A DNA stretch of 64,000 bases from Druceiella hillmani (Eukaryota > Arthropoda > Insecta > Lepidoptera > Hepialidae). How positions within the stretch are numbered: the first letter of the stretch is position 1; the number at the start of each line of letters is the position of its first letter. The notes beneath the pieces were generated by a model. It made no database searches. It had not been told where the DNA came from and worked only from the letters and a program-made list of their open reading frames with translations. The translations under genes were made by a program, and so were the position numbers. The stretch lies in the NCBI GenBank assembly GCA_039881145.1, contig JAYKKI010000095.1, forward strand, positions 1 through 64,000. Direction: 5' to 3'. Positions 1 through 11,500 of the stretch are shown here, piece after piece.

Positions 1-45
1 TGCCAATTTGACTCCTTAAGCTTAACTAGACTTGATTTATTTTGC

Positions 46-1300
46 TTGTGGATTCCAAGGAGAACGGGTTTTTACTTTTTATTATGGTTTTTTGAAGCGG
101 CTGCTATGAATTTGTTCCTTTTTTGTGTTTTTAAAATACCAGATGAAGGTTACGTTCCTTGCTCTGTCATCTCATTTTCTCAACTTTTATTATGGAAAAT
201 GAATCATAACTTCACTCACAAACATTGTCAAACGGTTGATGTCTGGTCTCTTTCCTGACTACAATCCTTGTTTCAATGTAAGTGTTTGAGTTTCGTTGGT
301 GAGATAGATTTAAAAAAAATTAAACCCAACGTCAGTCTAATATTGCTTTAGAAAATTGGCGTCGAATAGCAAACCCTTTGATTTTTCAAGTTTTGTTCTG
401 TTCATTGGTTTCGCTGCTCCGAATTGTATACGTGATGTTCGTCTGATGTGTTATCCCAACATTCGTTATGAACTCAGAAAATCGTTTATTTTTGTATGCA
501 AGTCGTTTAATGCAATACGTTTAATGTTGCAATTTAATTAATTTTCGACTTAATTTTCAATTCTTTCGTATTTTTCTGGTGCTGCCTGTATAGGAACCAA
601 ATTTATTTATTTTTAGAAGAGTCATCTATGTATGTTAGAAAGCATCTCTTTCCACCGATCGATGTAGTTTCCATCAGAATTCAAATATCTGAGTGCACTA
701 TATATAATTCTATTGTATTTTTTGTGACTTTACTTTTAATGGGCTATCGTGGTTGTTTAACTTCTAGACGTTTTAAACATGTAGGTCTGTTTTCTTTTTA
801 ATAATTTTACGCTATTAGGGTTTTCTACAATATTTTGTATTAGTTAAAATTTATTGAAAACGGAAACGTTTTAATCTGTAAATAAATAACCAAATAAATT
901 GTCGTAAAAAACAGGCCAGTTCTATTTTACTAATAGCTTCATTTTGTTGACGCACTGAATGACAAATATAAGAACATCTGTTCGTTTATGCTGGTTGAAA
1001 TGTCATTACACTGCAGCCTCTCCGCGAAATTTAAATAAGTGTTAAAACATTTATTTCTAGTTCAGGTAACCACCTGTGTTTTTCTTGCTTAGTATGTGAC
1101 GTAATAATATAGGTAGTAGAATTAAATATACATTTTTATTAATTTTCTCCAATTCGACGGTTTGATTAGATACATTGTCCAAATCTCATTTTGTGCTGCA
1201 ACTCTTTAAAGTTTGAGAAAGTAAGTTTCGCATAATTTTATCATTATGCGAAACTTAACTAATAAATTTTAAGTAATTGATACATTCAATAAATTTTTAG
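46..1300 (-). repeat. Inverted copy of blocks L and J
   Basis: Read on the minus strand, this stretch matches 12.8-13.3 kb and 14.1-14.47 kb. Bases 150-290 pair with the reverse complement of 14334-14460, bases 330-820 with 14080-14300, and bases 820-1260 with 12830-13310. Block K, which lies between J and L in the plus copy, is absent here, so K is an insertion in one copy or a deletion in the other. Short ORFs in this stretch are not conserved between copies and I do not call them genes. Confidence 0.75.
1222..1257. other. Perfect 15-bp hairpin
   Basis: Arms 1222-1236 and 1243-1257 are exact reverse complements (TAAGTTTCGCATAAT on the left) around a 6-base loop. The inverted partner near 12835-12875 keeps only one arm clearly, so the hairpin is private to this copy. 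Function unknown. Confidence 0.6.
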
Positions 1301-1419
1301 TAGGATCGCCATTACTGTCGGTTGCATAGAAAATAAAAATGATATCGAATTGTATCTAAAATGAAATAATAATTACTCACAAAATATGCTTTTGGATATC
1401 TCACACCAAGTAAATAAAT

Positions 1420-1811
1420 AAAATTTGGAATCAATTGCTTTACTCCATGTATAGCTTATATAAAGATATTTAATTTTATTCCAGTACAGCGATTAAAGTT
1501 TTGGTATACGATGACAGACCTTCGATAAATTTTGTGTTTTTCAGTGCTAATAATGGCAAAGTTTTGTCACTAAAAATATTGTTTTCAGCTTTATTTTCTT
1601 TAATGAAATCTAAGTAATGTTTCGACTTTATTTATCTAATAAACTCTAAGCAAAAAAACAAAGGAAAATAAAGTAGATATGAGATAATTTCAATAAATAA
1701 ATTAATAGTTATTCAACCGTAACAGCATAAGTTTCACGAATATCTGGTCTTCTTTTATTAAAAAGGGATAATCCCTGGCTGGTCTTAAACGTCTACCCGT
1801 AATTCTGGAAA

Positions 1812-1812
<1 letters not shown>
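1420..1812. other. No feature seen
   Basis: AT-rich sequence with no ORF, transposon homology or paralogous copy that I can support. Confidence 0.4.

Positions 1813-1895
<83 letters not shown>
1813..1895. repeat. (AT)n microsatellite
   Basis: About 83 bp of alternating T and A with one TG interruption near 1851. It creates a spurious Ile-Tyr repeat ORF on the minus strand. It sits just upstream of block A; the equivalent place in unit 2 (about 22.26 kb) has only short ATAT tracts. Confidence 0.95.
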
Positions 1896-1901
<6 letters not shown>

Positions 1902-1929
1902 ACTTTCCAGATATATGCATATGAGAGTA

Positions 1930-2520
1930 GGTTAAAAATATTATATATTACTTGCAACTTATTATTAACGTATAGAGACGATTAACATAATTTTTTAAAT
2001 GGAACATTAAACAATTGATAAAATATATATTCGTTGTATCAAAGTACCTACATATGGTTTTTCATAATGCCGATAGGGAATCCTCGTAGCGTAAACCCTA
2101 CTTAAATTAAGCCGCTTTTGTTTGTTTTGATTATCATAGTTTTTTTTTATATGGAGATTCAACTATAATTTCTTTATCACTATCCATTATCTGCGATATT
2201 CCATGGTTTTATAAAATAGATATTGATCGTTTTAAAAAAAATTCTATTTAATGCTCCGTTTTTTTTTGTCCTTAGAATTTTAATTACATATGCTAAATTA
2301 AAGTTTATGCATTTTGTTATGTGTGCAGATAAGGACTCATATTTATCTTCAAGCGAGCATTAAAAATACAATTTTACGTATCCAAAGTTTACTTATGTTA
2401 TTTGCAGTCTTTGATGTAATATAATGATAATGCAATTCTGTTAAAATTTACCAATTACATTCGACATTTTTTGACGAACAATCATATAAGCAAACTTTCT
2501 CTACTTGCACATAAAAATCA
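1930..2520 (+). repeat. Block A, copy 1
   Basis: Matches 22335-22690 and, more weakly, 48640-49030 in the same orientation. Shared landmarks are TTCGTTGTATCAAAGTAC near 2030 and TTGTTTTGATTATCATAG near 2122. No coding frame is kept between copies. Confidence 0.7.
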
Positions 2521-3130
2521 CCAAATAAAATGAAATTAGTTCATAAGCGGCATATTGGTCAAAGAAAGTTTTATCACCGGCCCTCTTTGTAATAATTTGA
2601 AAACACAAATATAGATTTCAAACGCATTGGAGAGCGAGCGGCACCGAATACAGTCGGATTACATTTCAATCTAATTCCACCTCAGGTATAGCACCGACCA
2701 CGCAACGATTCAAAGGAATCTACGTGAGATTTACTTCAAAAGCTTCTCGGGTCACGTGCCTTGTAGAAATTGTTTCAAACCAAGAACATGCAGATGACAT
2801 AGGGCGAGTATCTTAGATATTTACCAGAAATTTTTGACCTGTTTTATTGTCATTAGATATCTAACAAAATAAATGGGTATGATTTATAAACAAATTACTT
2901 AATTTAATAATACTTTTATGACCAGCCGAGAGCTTTTTTAAATAATATTTTTAGCATAATACCAAAAACGACATACAAAATTTTAATGGTAAATATTATT
3001 TAGAAATTTTTTTTATATCAATAAAATATTATGGAATTATCCATCTACTAAGATGATTTCTTCATATTTTTTTGAAAATATCTACAATATATTAAAGGTT
3101 TGTTAAATGCATTTCATGTTACTTAGTAAA
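2520..3130 (+). repeat. Block B, copy 1, with conserved core
   Basis: Matches 22690-23330 and 49030-49640. The core (about 2540-2890) is richer in GC than its surroundings and keeps long shared words in all copies, including TTCAAAGGAATCTAC near 2709, TATTCCACCTC (with one change) and GGGCGAGTATCTTA near 2802. Copies 1 and 2 share GTCACGTGCCTTGT with a CACGTG E-box; copy 3 has CACTTG there. No shared ORF is visible. It could be a regulatory or RNA-coding element, or an old repeat. Confidence 0.75.
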
Positions 3131-3439
3131 TAATCAATTTCTCAACGTTATATAGATAGCGATTCAACATTATTATCTTAATAAATACCTAAAATGATGA
3201 TTTAATATGTGCACTATAACATCGTTATTTTAAACTGTTTCCCAGCTGTAGGCGTTTCCAAAAAGGATAAAATTGATTTCGCATGAAGGGCATACTCTTA
3301 AATAAATTTAATTTTTATGTAAATTTTTAGCTATATTCTGACCAAAAAGCGCGTTACAGATATACAAATTTAATTAAATTGGATATTATTTCAATTTTTT
3401 TCCCCAAAAAATAATGAGAAAATAAAAAAATGTATATTC

Positions 3440-5370
3440 ACACATGTTTTTAAATTGGAATTGAATTGAAAGAGTCGGAATGGAGTAACTATTGTTGTAA
3501 GTCATCAGTCAGAAGGATTCAGTTCAAAAACGAAGCGAGCTCGAGCTTTGAATTTATACGGTGTGTTAGGTTCCAAAATCAAATACCGCAATATGGAATC
3601 TCAAAAACGCCTCAAATATGGCAATACCTATACACGAAACTGTAGTTTGTTTTCAGTTTTATTTAGATTAAAAATATTAACATAAATAATACAAAGTCAC
3701 ATATTTTTGTAAGATTCAAAATTGTAAGATTCCGAAAGAAATGCGACTGTTCTAACAAAGTATACTACAACTCTTGTAACGTTCCTAAACGGAATAAGTT
3801 CAAGCTTCGAATTTAGACACTGGGTTTGGTCCCAAATTCAAATACTGTAATATGAAAGCTAAATTATTTATACTAAGATTATTGAGAACATAAAAACACA
3901 AAATAACACTTGTTTTTTGTATTCTTAATTAAAATATTCAGAAGATAGTACTATTGTTGTAACAACGTCAACCAGAAGGATACAGTTCGTAAACGGAATG
4001 ACCTCAAGTTTCGAGTTTTAACGTTCTGTTATCTCCCAAAACTAAAAACTAATACGGAATCTCAATTACCTCAGACATGGCAAGTTTGTTTTTAATATTG
4101 TATGTATTTTGTACTTAAAATGTAAATAAGAATTGTTTAAATGTAATCGACAACACAGGCAATGCATTTTGAATGCTCCAAAAGATATAGTAGGTCCCAA
4201 AGCAAAAAAAACAACAGATTCAAGAAGGTAGGAAACCCTTAAAATTAAATTGAATTATTTATCAAAAATGATTTCCTTATTTGCCCGTGCAATCCAATTC
4301 TCTACACTAATATCTTGGGTAGTTCGAAAAAACCATAGAAAGTTTAAAAAATTTACCTTTAAAATTTGTAGCTCTAATTGGAGTCACACTACTTTTAATA
4401 ATCTGTCGATCAATGTAAATATTTGTTTTTAATAATCTGTGGCTCAATGTAATAATTTTTTTTTACAAATTTTTGGGTACTAGCTTTGTTTTGCCAACAG
4501 TATGTACGGCACAAACTCTCCCATACAATTTCACATTATCAAGAGTCTCGTGTACAATAGCGTGAACACTGTCAACATTGGTACTCGTCATCTATGATAA
4601 TTTTGACCTTCGGACCACTATTGTATAGGAAAAATCTGTATTTTCATCACTGACCCTTGTGGGGAACGTCTTCTAACCGTACAACCTTTAATGGCTTTCG
4701 ACCTTTTCGCCTAAAAAGTTAAATTATTGTTTCATAGAAATTCTGCATATAGATATTTATCATTTTTATTTATAGTAATATATACGGTATCATCCAAGTG
4801 TGATTATTTGTACTTAATAGATTTTAGATACCCGTGCACATTTTCTCTGTGTACAATTGATGTATTATCAATATTTAGCGACACATGTCTGTATCAATAT
4901 CTTAGCTCATTAGTTTTGTTTAATATAAATAGAGGGAATATTATACATACTAATTAATCGGCAAGCAATTGAAAAATTAAATGTCACTGAAAAAAAAGGA
5001 CTGAAAAAACTATACTCATTCAATTATATTAAGGTAATTTTTATAATCAGGTGTTGCAACAGAAAAGTAATTTATGGCTATAAATAGAGTTTAAAAATTT
5101 AATTCAATAGAACCAAATTTGTAGCTCAAGTTTAAAAATATACTTGATACTAATGAAAACTTATTTAATACGGATTAAAGAAAAAGAAAACGGCATGTAA
5201 ATTGTAATGGCTTTTTTGTTATGTAAAATAGATTTTCTTTCGCTTCACAATAGGGAAACAAATATTTCAAATAAGAGTGCACGCAAGGTAGTTGTAAAGA
5301 GTTTAACGTTAAAATAAAATACGTAACCCATATTAAAACAATGATATCATTATAAAGTTTGTGAACAAAT
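3440..5370 (+). repeat. Block C, copy 1, with internal diverged repeats
   Basis: Matches 23720-25330 in order and orientation along almost its whole length. Inside it, a motif of roughly 100-150 bp recurs near 3490-3620, 3760-3870 and 3940-4090, each with versions of CAGTTCGTAAACGGAA and AGCTTCGAATTTA. The reverse strand at 4490-4700 has a weakly protein-like stretch, but copy 2 does not keep its frame. Confidence 0.7.
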
Positions 5371-6035
5371 TATTTTTAAAAATTTAATACACTTTGGACA
5401 GTATTTTAATTCATTACCAGTCATGTTTTTGAAACCAATTTCAACTCTTGAACTATACAACATAAATTGCCTTTCTTGAGCGAAACCTTATTTATATACA
5501 ATTAAAGTATAATATTGAAATTAAGTCAAGCAGACTTGTATTTCTTGACTTCTATAAATAAATTTGTAAAAATATAGTACCTATTTACAAACAACTTGCT
5601 GTACAATGTAACAAAATTGAAACTTATTATGTAAACCTTTATATATGTTGACCATGAAACAAAATCAATAGATATATTATACGTGCCCTTCTTGTATTAA
5701 TATCCATTGCGCCAATGGACAATGCTATATCTTAACGATTCCTTTGTACAACAGTAACAATTATTTTGCTGGCAAAATCTAAAATCAGTAAATTGTTACT
5801 CAAAAAACGTAATTAATTCTGAAAATAATTTTCGTACTTTAGGAAAATATATTAACGCAAGTGGTGGGATGTACCCTGTGTTCGCATTTTCATTGTTTGG
5901 CTTCGCAAACATACGTATGTATATCGCGCACAAGACAAATATTTTCCTAATTCAATTTTTAAACGAAGAATAATGTTTTATATTGATATATGATACACAC
6001 GTATACAAATACATTTGTTATAATAAAGGCTGAAT

Positions 6036-6037
<2 letters not shown>

Positions 6038-6119
<82 letters not shown>
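6038..6119. repeat. (AT)41 microsatellite inside block D
   Basis: A pure run of about 82 bp. The homologous site in unit 2 (about 35770) has only four AT units between the same flanks (GCTGAAT on the left, TTGATTT on the right), so the two copies show the tract before and after expansion. Confidence 0.95.
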
Positions 6120-6121
<2 letters not shown>

Positions 6122-6299
6122 ATTTGTTTTAATGTTAGGTTGTTTTTTTATCTGGCTAAAGAGAAACCTATATTCTACTCATAAACTTAAGAAATATTCT
6201 TTAAAAAATGGATTAAGATCCGTTTAGTACCGTTTGTTTGATGCTTTATAAACCGACAGATAAAAGAGAGAGATGACAATTTAACTGAAGTTTGTAGCT

Positions 6300-6610
6300 T
6301 ATACATCACTACTAAGGGTCGACCAAAAAATCGACCTGCATGCAAGGTCAGGGCATTAGCAGTACAAGGTCGAACGTGATTCTAATATAATAAATAAGGT
6401 ACGCCCAATAAATCCTTCTCTGTGTCGCATCTTCCAACCCTACATTATTGAGAATGAACACTCTCACGAAGCGGCTCCCTTGTCCACATGCGACGTCAAT
6501 TTCAGCAAACAAACTAGCGTAATGGCTGATTTATCGTGTTACAAAGTTTGAGTTGGAAATAGAAACTGAGTTAGGATGCGTTGCGAGATCACGTATTGTT
6601 GGAATATCGT
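6300..6610. other. Block D core, copy 1: highly conserved non-coding element
   Basis: Over roughly 255 bp this core differs from 35985-36270 at only about a dozen positions, while flanks are about 80-85% alike; unit 3 (55600-55820) also keeps it. It holds two CAAGGTC(A/G) words, at about 6343-6351 and 6364-6372, resembling FTZ-F1/nuclear-receptor half-sites. It ends with a TTTCAG acceptor-like motif and ATGGCTGATTTATCG, shared by all three copies. A minus-strand frame is open in unit 2, has a stop in unit 1 and is broken in unit 3, so coding is unlikely. Function unknown. Confidence 0.65.
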
Positions 6611-7074
6611 GATATTAATTTGATGAGATTCAGAAATAATTTGCTAAGATTCATTACTTATACTTAACTATTTTCATGTATACAAAAAAACTTTTTCATT
6701 ATTATATTATCATATTTTATAACAAATAAGTAACACTTTTTTCAGGTGTAGACGTGAAGAATGGGAACCTCTTGCCTAGCTTCTTTACAACTTATAACGG
6801 GTGAAAATTATTTTTGGTGTTTTCAGTACTCACTCAAGTGTTATTCAGATCTGTTGACAATAATGCTTTTTAAATAATAGTCATTATGTATGTTTTATAC
6901 TAATACCATGTCTATGTACTATGGGATTCTAATACAAACCTGTTTTGTTCGATTTTTTTGGCTTATTTATTTCAGAAACGCTATTGTAAAGTATCAGAAT
7001 AATTTGCTGCCTAACTTTAAATTTACAACGAAACAAATTTTTCCCGTTTTTTAATTTCTGTTATATAAAATATG

Positions 7075-7076
<2 letters not shown>

Positions 7077-7118
<42 letters not shown>

Positions 7119-7160
7119 GTGTGTTTGTGTGTGTGCGCTTGTGTATGTGTGTATTTGTAA
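7077..7160. repeat. (AT)n-(GT)n compound microsatellite
   Basis: Alternating AT from 7077 to about 7114, followed by an imperfect GT-rich tract to about 7160. Confidence 0.9.
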
Positions 7161-8150
7161 TTAAATTATAAATATTATATAAAATAACTACGAAAGCCTT
7201 AGGTGGTTTAATTAAATTATTATTTTGACACCATTTTTTTTTCAAAATGACATATTTGCATAAAGCCTTTTCTATTATGGTGACAATGATTATATCGCAA
7301 TCTCCAGTAGTACTTACATGTTAATTTAACAGCCGGTAATCTCGCCAAAACTTATCGATCATGAAGTAAATAGTATTTTATGTTTCGTTAATATGTCGCT
7401 TTCTGCTAAACAATTTGTTTTTAATATAATAGATAACCCAAGTTATTTTGAATGTCATTTTTGTTAATATTTCACTATAATTGAATTATATTTTTATTTA
7501 ATTTAGTTAATTTAATGTTTTATCCATATCAACTTGTCGAAAATATTATCAATATCATTAACTATGAGAAAGGGCAAGGAATAAATTCAGTAAAGTAAAT
7601 CAAATATTTATGTTTATTTAATTATTTCATAGATATTTAGTATCATATTTATTTTGTACAAAAACAATGATTACGCTTTTCACAACTATTATTATATTTA
7701 TATATCTATGTATCTACTTATTTATAAATCTTTTACTATATTTCGTTTTGAACTTAAAGAGGGTCAGATACACAAGAAAAATATCGTTATAAACACAAAG
7801 AAAATTAAAATATGCTTATTAAACTATTTGAAAAGTTTAATTACTGTTTTTCTTATGTAAATATTTCATAAAAATAACGACTCACTAATGTAAATATTTA
7901 ACAATATTTACGACTCCATAACTAAACTGATCTATGATTAAAGGAAACTTCATGGTTAAATTGACGACTAATGGAAATGTAAACTCTGGAATTCCCGGAA
8001 TATGTTTCCACTGAATACACTTTGTTCTGTTATACAGAAGATAGTACGTGTTGTTCTTCTGCACAGCGGTTTCTAAAAAATAATTGATGATACAAAATAT
8101 TTTATGTCAATACGAACGTCTTTTTAAATAATAACATAAACGATATTTGA
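7160..8150. other. No feature seen
   Basis: AT-rich spacer with no support for a gene, transposon or paralogous copy. Confidence 0.4.
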
Positions 8151-8440
8151 TTTCTTTGACAGATATTGCTTTGGATAAAACATTTAATGTTGATACAACG
8201 ATGTTGTCGGATACGTATTTAAACATTTTCAAAAATTAATGAAAACCTTTCAATTAATGCTATATGGTAAATTAGTTGTTCATTCATCAAATGTTTGTAT
8301 ATTATTGTGATTTTTCATAAATTTGAAGTGAAGGTTATTTAAATTTTAACATCAAGACCCTTTGTTTTCGATTCCATTAAATTACAAATATGCGCATATT
8401 CCCTCGAACGGGTATTTTTCTTTAATGTTATAGGCCATAA
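8150..8440 (+). repeat. Block E, copy 1
   Basis: Matches 36640-36900, sharing AACATTTTCAAAAATTAATG-like sequence, TATTGTGATTTTT and AATTTGAAGTGAA. Unit 3 has no copy that I can see. Confidence 0.65.
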
Positions 8441-8680
8441 TTTGATATATGTTTTAGGGTTACGTTCTTATACGCCTTCTTATTTCTCTGTACCAATTAA
8501 TTGTTTCCACGTCAATCTCTAAACCTTAACGACATTAAGCATAACGTCTTGAATAAGACATTTGAAGCGATTGTCTATTTGTTGATACGTTTAGCTGAAA
8601 TGGAATCTTTTCAATACCTTATAGTATTTTTTATATAATTTAGACATGTATCATATGATTTATTTATTTATATGTTTGCT

Positions 8681-8682
8681 TA

Positions 8683-8729
<47 letters not shown>
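8681..8729. repeat. (AT)n microsatellite
   Basis: About 49 bp of alternating AT. The matching place in unit 2 (about 39100) has a T-rich stretch but no AT run. Confidence 0.9.
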
Positions 8730-8732
<3 letters not shown>

Positions 8733-8739
8733 ATTTTTT

Positions 8740-9083
8740 TTATTATTATCTTTCTAATTATTTAATTATTAAGCAGTAATTTGCAAGTAATAAAAGTTTT
8801 ATTCTTATTTCTAATAGCCATAAACGGTGACGTTAAAGTTAAATAACGTATGAAAAACGGAAGAGGAAACAAATTGTATTTGATTAATCTGTCTGAATAA
8901 ATATAAATATACCTGACAATGAACGAGTAATGAGTAGAAAATGCACTTAGACATATTATATTAAAATATTTGAAATTATTAATTCTTAAGATAGAAAATA
9001 TTACGTATCGTATTTCTCAAAACATAATCCATGTATAAATGCTTTTTCTCAAAATGTAAATTTATAAATATATTGCCTAGTGT
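8740..9083 (+). repeat. Block F, copy 1, left part
   Basis: Matches 39110-39520 and 57860-58190. Shared landmarks are AAAAGTTTTATTCTT, AAATAACGTATGAAAAACG and TTGTATTTGATTAATCTGTC. The block is interrupted by a 64-bp tandem array and resumes at 9852. Confidence 0.75.
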
Positions 9084-9851
9084 AAGATTTATAGATATAG
9101 TAAATATACAATTTAAAAGGCAAAGTTATTTTAGAAGTTGATTTAAGTAGATTCATAGATATAGTAAATATACAATTTAAAAGGCAAAGTTATTTTAGAA
9201 GTTGATTTAAGTAGATTCATAGATATAGTAAATATACAATTTAAAAGGCAAAGTTATTTTAGAAGTTGATTTAAGTAGATTCATAGATATAGTAAATATA
9301 CAATTTAAAAGGCAAAGTTATTTTAGAAGTTGATTTAAGTAGATTCATAGATATAGTAAATATACAATTTAAAAGGCAAAGTTATTTTAGAAGTTGATTT
9401 AAGTAGATTCATAGATATAGTAAATATACAATTTAAAAGGCAAAGTTATTTTAGAAGTTGACTTAAGTAGATTCATAGATATAGTAAATATACAATTTAA
9501 AAGGCAAAGTTATTTTAGAAGTTGATTTAAGTAGATTCATAGATATAGTAAATATACAATTTAAAAGGCAAAGTTATTTTAGAAGTTGATTTAAGTAGAT
9601 TCATAGATATAGTAAATATACAATTTAAAAGGCAAAGTTATTTTAGGAATTGATTTAAGTAGATTCATAAATATAGTAAATATACAATTTAAAATGCAAA
9701 GTTATTTTAGAAGTTGATTTAAGTAGATTCATAGATATAGTAAATATACAATTTAAAAGGCAAAGTTATTTTAGAAGTTGATTTAAGTAGATTCATAGAT
9801 ATAGTAAATATACAATTTAAAAGGCAAAGTTATTTCAGAAGTTGATTTAAG
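9084..9851. repeat. 12-copy tandem array, 64-bp unit
   Basis: Twelve head-to-tail units of exactly 64 bp, each containing ATAGATATAGTAAATATACA and ending in AAGTTGATTTAAG. Landmark starts run from 9091 to 9795 in 64-base steps. Units are nearly identical; one (about 9660) carries AAATGCAAAG, others have single changes. Homologous block F copies at about 39525-39590 and 58200-58230 carry one diverged unit, so the array grew in place in unit 1 by recent unequal exchange or slippage. No spacers exist, so it is not a CRISPR. Stop codons fall in every frame tried. Confidence 0.97.
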
Positions 9852-10430
9852 TCACTTTCATGGAGTTTGGAGTTTGACAAAATTATATTTGAAGTTGATT
9901 TAAATCACTCATATAGAGATTTACGGACCCATCTACTGTAGCTTATTACTTGTATACTAATCGAGCTTACTTAGCTTTGGTAATTTTACGTTTATTTTTA
10001 TTATATTTACTAACCATAGTGAATATTTTTCAGTCAATCGAAGTTAGCGATTTAGCTAATAGCGGGTGTAAACATGTAACTTTAACAATAATGACCATTT
10101 TAGAGCTTTATATTTCATAACCTTACCCGGGAACAAGGGTATGGTTATGAATATTAAGATCCATGCTATGTAATATACCCTCAATATTTTTTCAACAATT
10201 TTCGTATAATCAACGTGCATCCGATACGATGAAGTGTGGAAGAAAAATTACATACACAGATTTTTTTCAAAATTATCTGTGCATGAATATGTATAGGTAT
10301 GCCAACTTCGGTTCTATAGCTATAATAATCTGCAAGTAAAACAGCATGCTTCACAGACAGACAGAAATGACAAAACAATGAGGGTTTCTACTTTCATTAC
10401 CGAACCTCAAAAATTAAAGGTTGAAAAGGA
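9852..10430 (+). repeat. Block F, copy 1, right part
   Basis: Resumes the match with 39590-40070 and 58230-58620. All copies keep versions of GTGTAAACATGTAACTTTAAC, GATTCA/GGTTCA near the left edge and TAATAATCTGC near the right. The short minus-strand ORF at 10181-10378 is not kept elsewhere. Confidence 0.75.
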
Positions 10431-11500
10431 CATCTATGTTAAAAACGGAATAATTTATACTAAAATCCGTAGAAATTCTATTCTACTTCTAAAAATGTTA
10501 ATGGAAACAAATTTTGGTATCTAAATTTTACTTTCGCCTACAAAAAATCTATTAATTGTGTAGTAGTATAACTTTCTTTTCTTTATGTTTAAAGTATATG
10601 GATATGTTTAAACTGATAGTTGGACTTTGCTCAGTACATAATACAAGTATCACCTTAGTTGTAGACAGTATTAATTATATCATATTCAGTAACAATCTCA
10701 TAATTGTTAAAGTCGCCAGTGATATCGCTTCTTGTTAATTCGATGAAGGGGCTAAACGTTTATTGAAAACTCTTCGTGGTCGGATTCGTTTAGATTGGCC
10801 TGCAAATTGATAAGAAAAGAAAATAATCGGTCCATTATTTTCGAAGAAATTTCAACATTGAATTGGAGCAAAGATACGTATTTTAACAGAAAATTTTCTT
10901 TTTTAGATATGAAAAACGAGAATTATTAATGGCATGATGAATCAAGTTGTTCTAAAGATGAGTCAGTAGAATTTCTACAACTTTGAAACTTTTGTAGACG
11001 TGTCTTAAAATTTTGATAATTATCCCTACTAAAAAGAAAGTCAATTGTTCAAAAAGTTTTTTTTTGCTACCTCTTTATGGATGGTTATCTTATTTCTCCT
11101 CCATATCATTATAAATGTCCGTTTAATAATATTGCTCCAAACCTATCTAAATGTAAGTGTAAAGGAAAGAATTCAAATTGTAATATAAATGTTGAGAGGC
11201 TGAGAGAGTGACATGTTAAGATATAACAAATAAATATATATTTTTTATTTTGTCATAAACTTTTTATTAAAATTTTGAGAGACCAAAGTTTTTATTTAAT
11301 TGTGTGCTTTAAATGATTTGATTACTCGTAAATCTAATTTTTTCGATTTATTTTTAATTATTTCTAAGACTAATTTTTGACACGCGGCATGACTGGCATG
11401 GTGGTTCGGTTCGGTAAAACGGTTGAATGTACGTGAAGATGGGCTTTCAACTTACGTAAGATATATTGAATGACTAATTTTTCATTAAAAATTGGACGTT
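10430..11500 (+). repeat. Block G, copy 1
   Basis: Matches 58700-59160 (GGAAACAAATTT, ATTTGCTCAGTA-like, AGTATTAATTATAT, TTCGATGAAG). Its centre (10690-10900) also matches 34090-34320 and 55240-55460 through GGGGCTAAA(C/G)TTT and ACATTGA. The last part (11380-11500) shares GGCTGAATGTACGT-like sequence with 59080. Confidence 0.65.

Larger units (their letters stand above)
5400..6900 (+). repeat. Block D, copy 1
   Basis: Matches 35250-36530 and 55570-56210. Its first part shares TTCTTGA(C/G)-type words and ATTGAGTCAAGCA-like sequence with 35330. The middle is interrupted here by a long (AT)n tract. The strongly conserved core is annotated separately. Confidence 0.8.

Noticed and set aside
1702..1920. 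ORFs made largely of Ile-Tyr repeats (also at 5990-6184, 17219-17461, 30851-31033, 37408-37590, 43097-43354, 51992-52340)
   Set aside because: They are translations of (AT)n microsatellites, not proteins.
9084..9851. CRISPR-like regular repeats
   Set aside because: The 64-bp units abut with no spacers, and the context is eukaryotic; it is a minisatellite.
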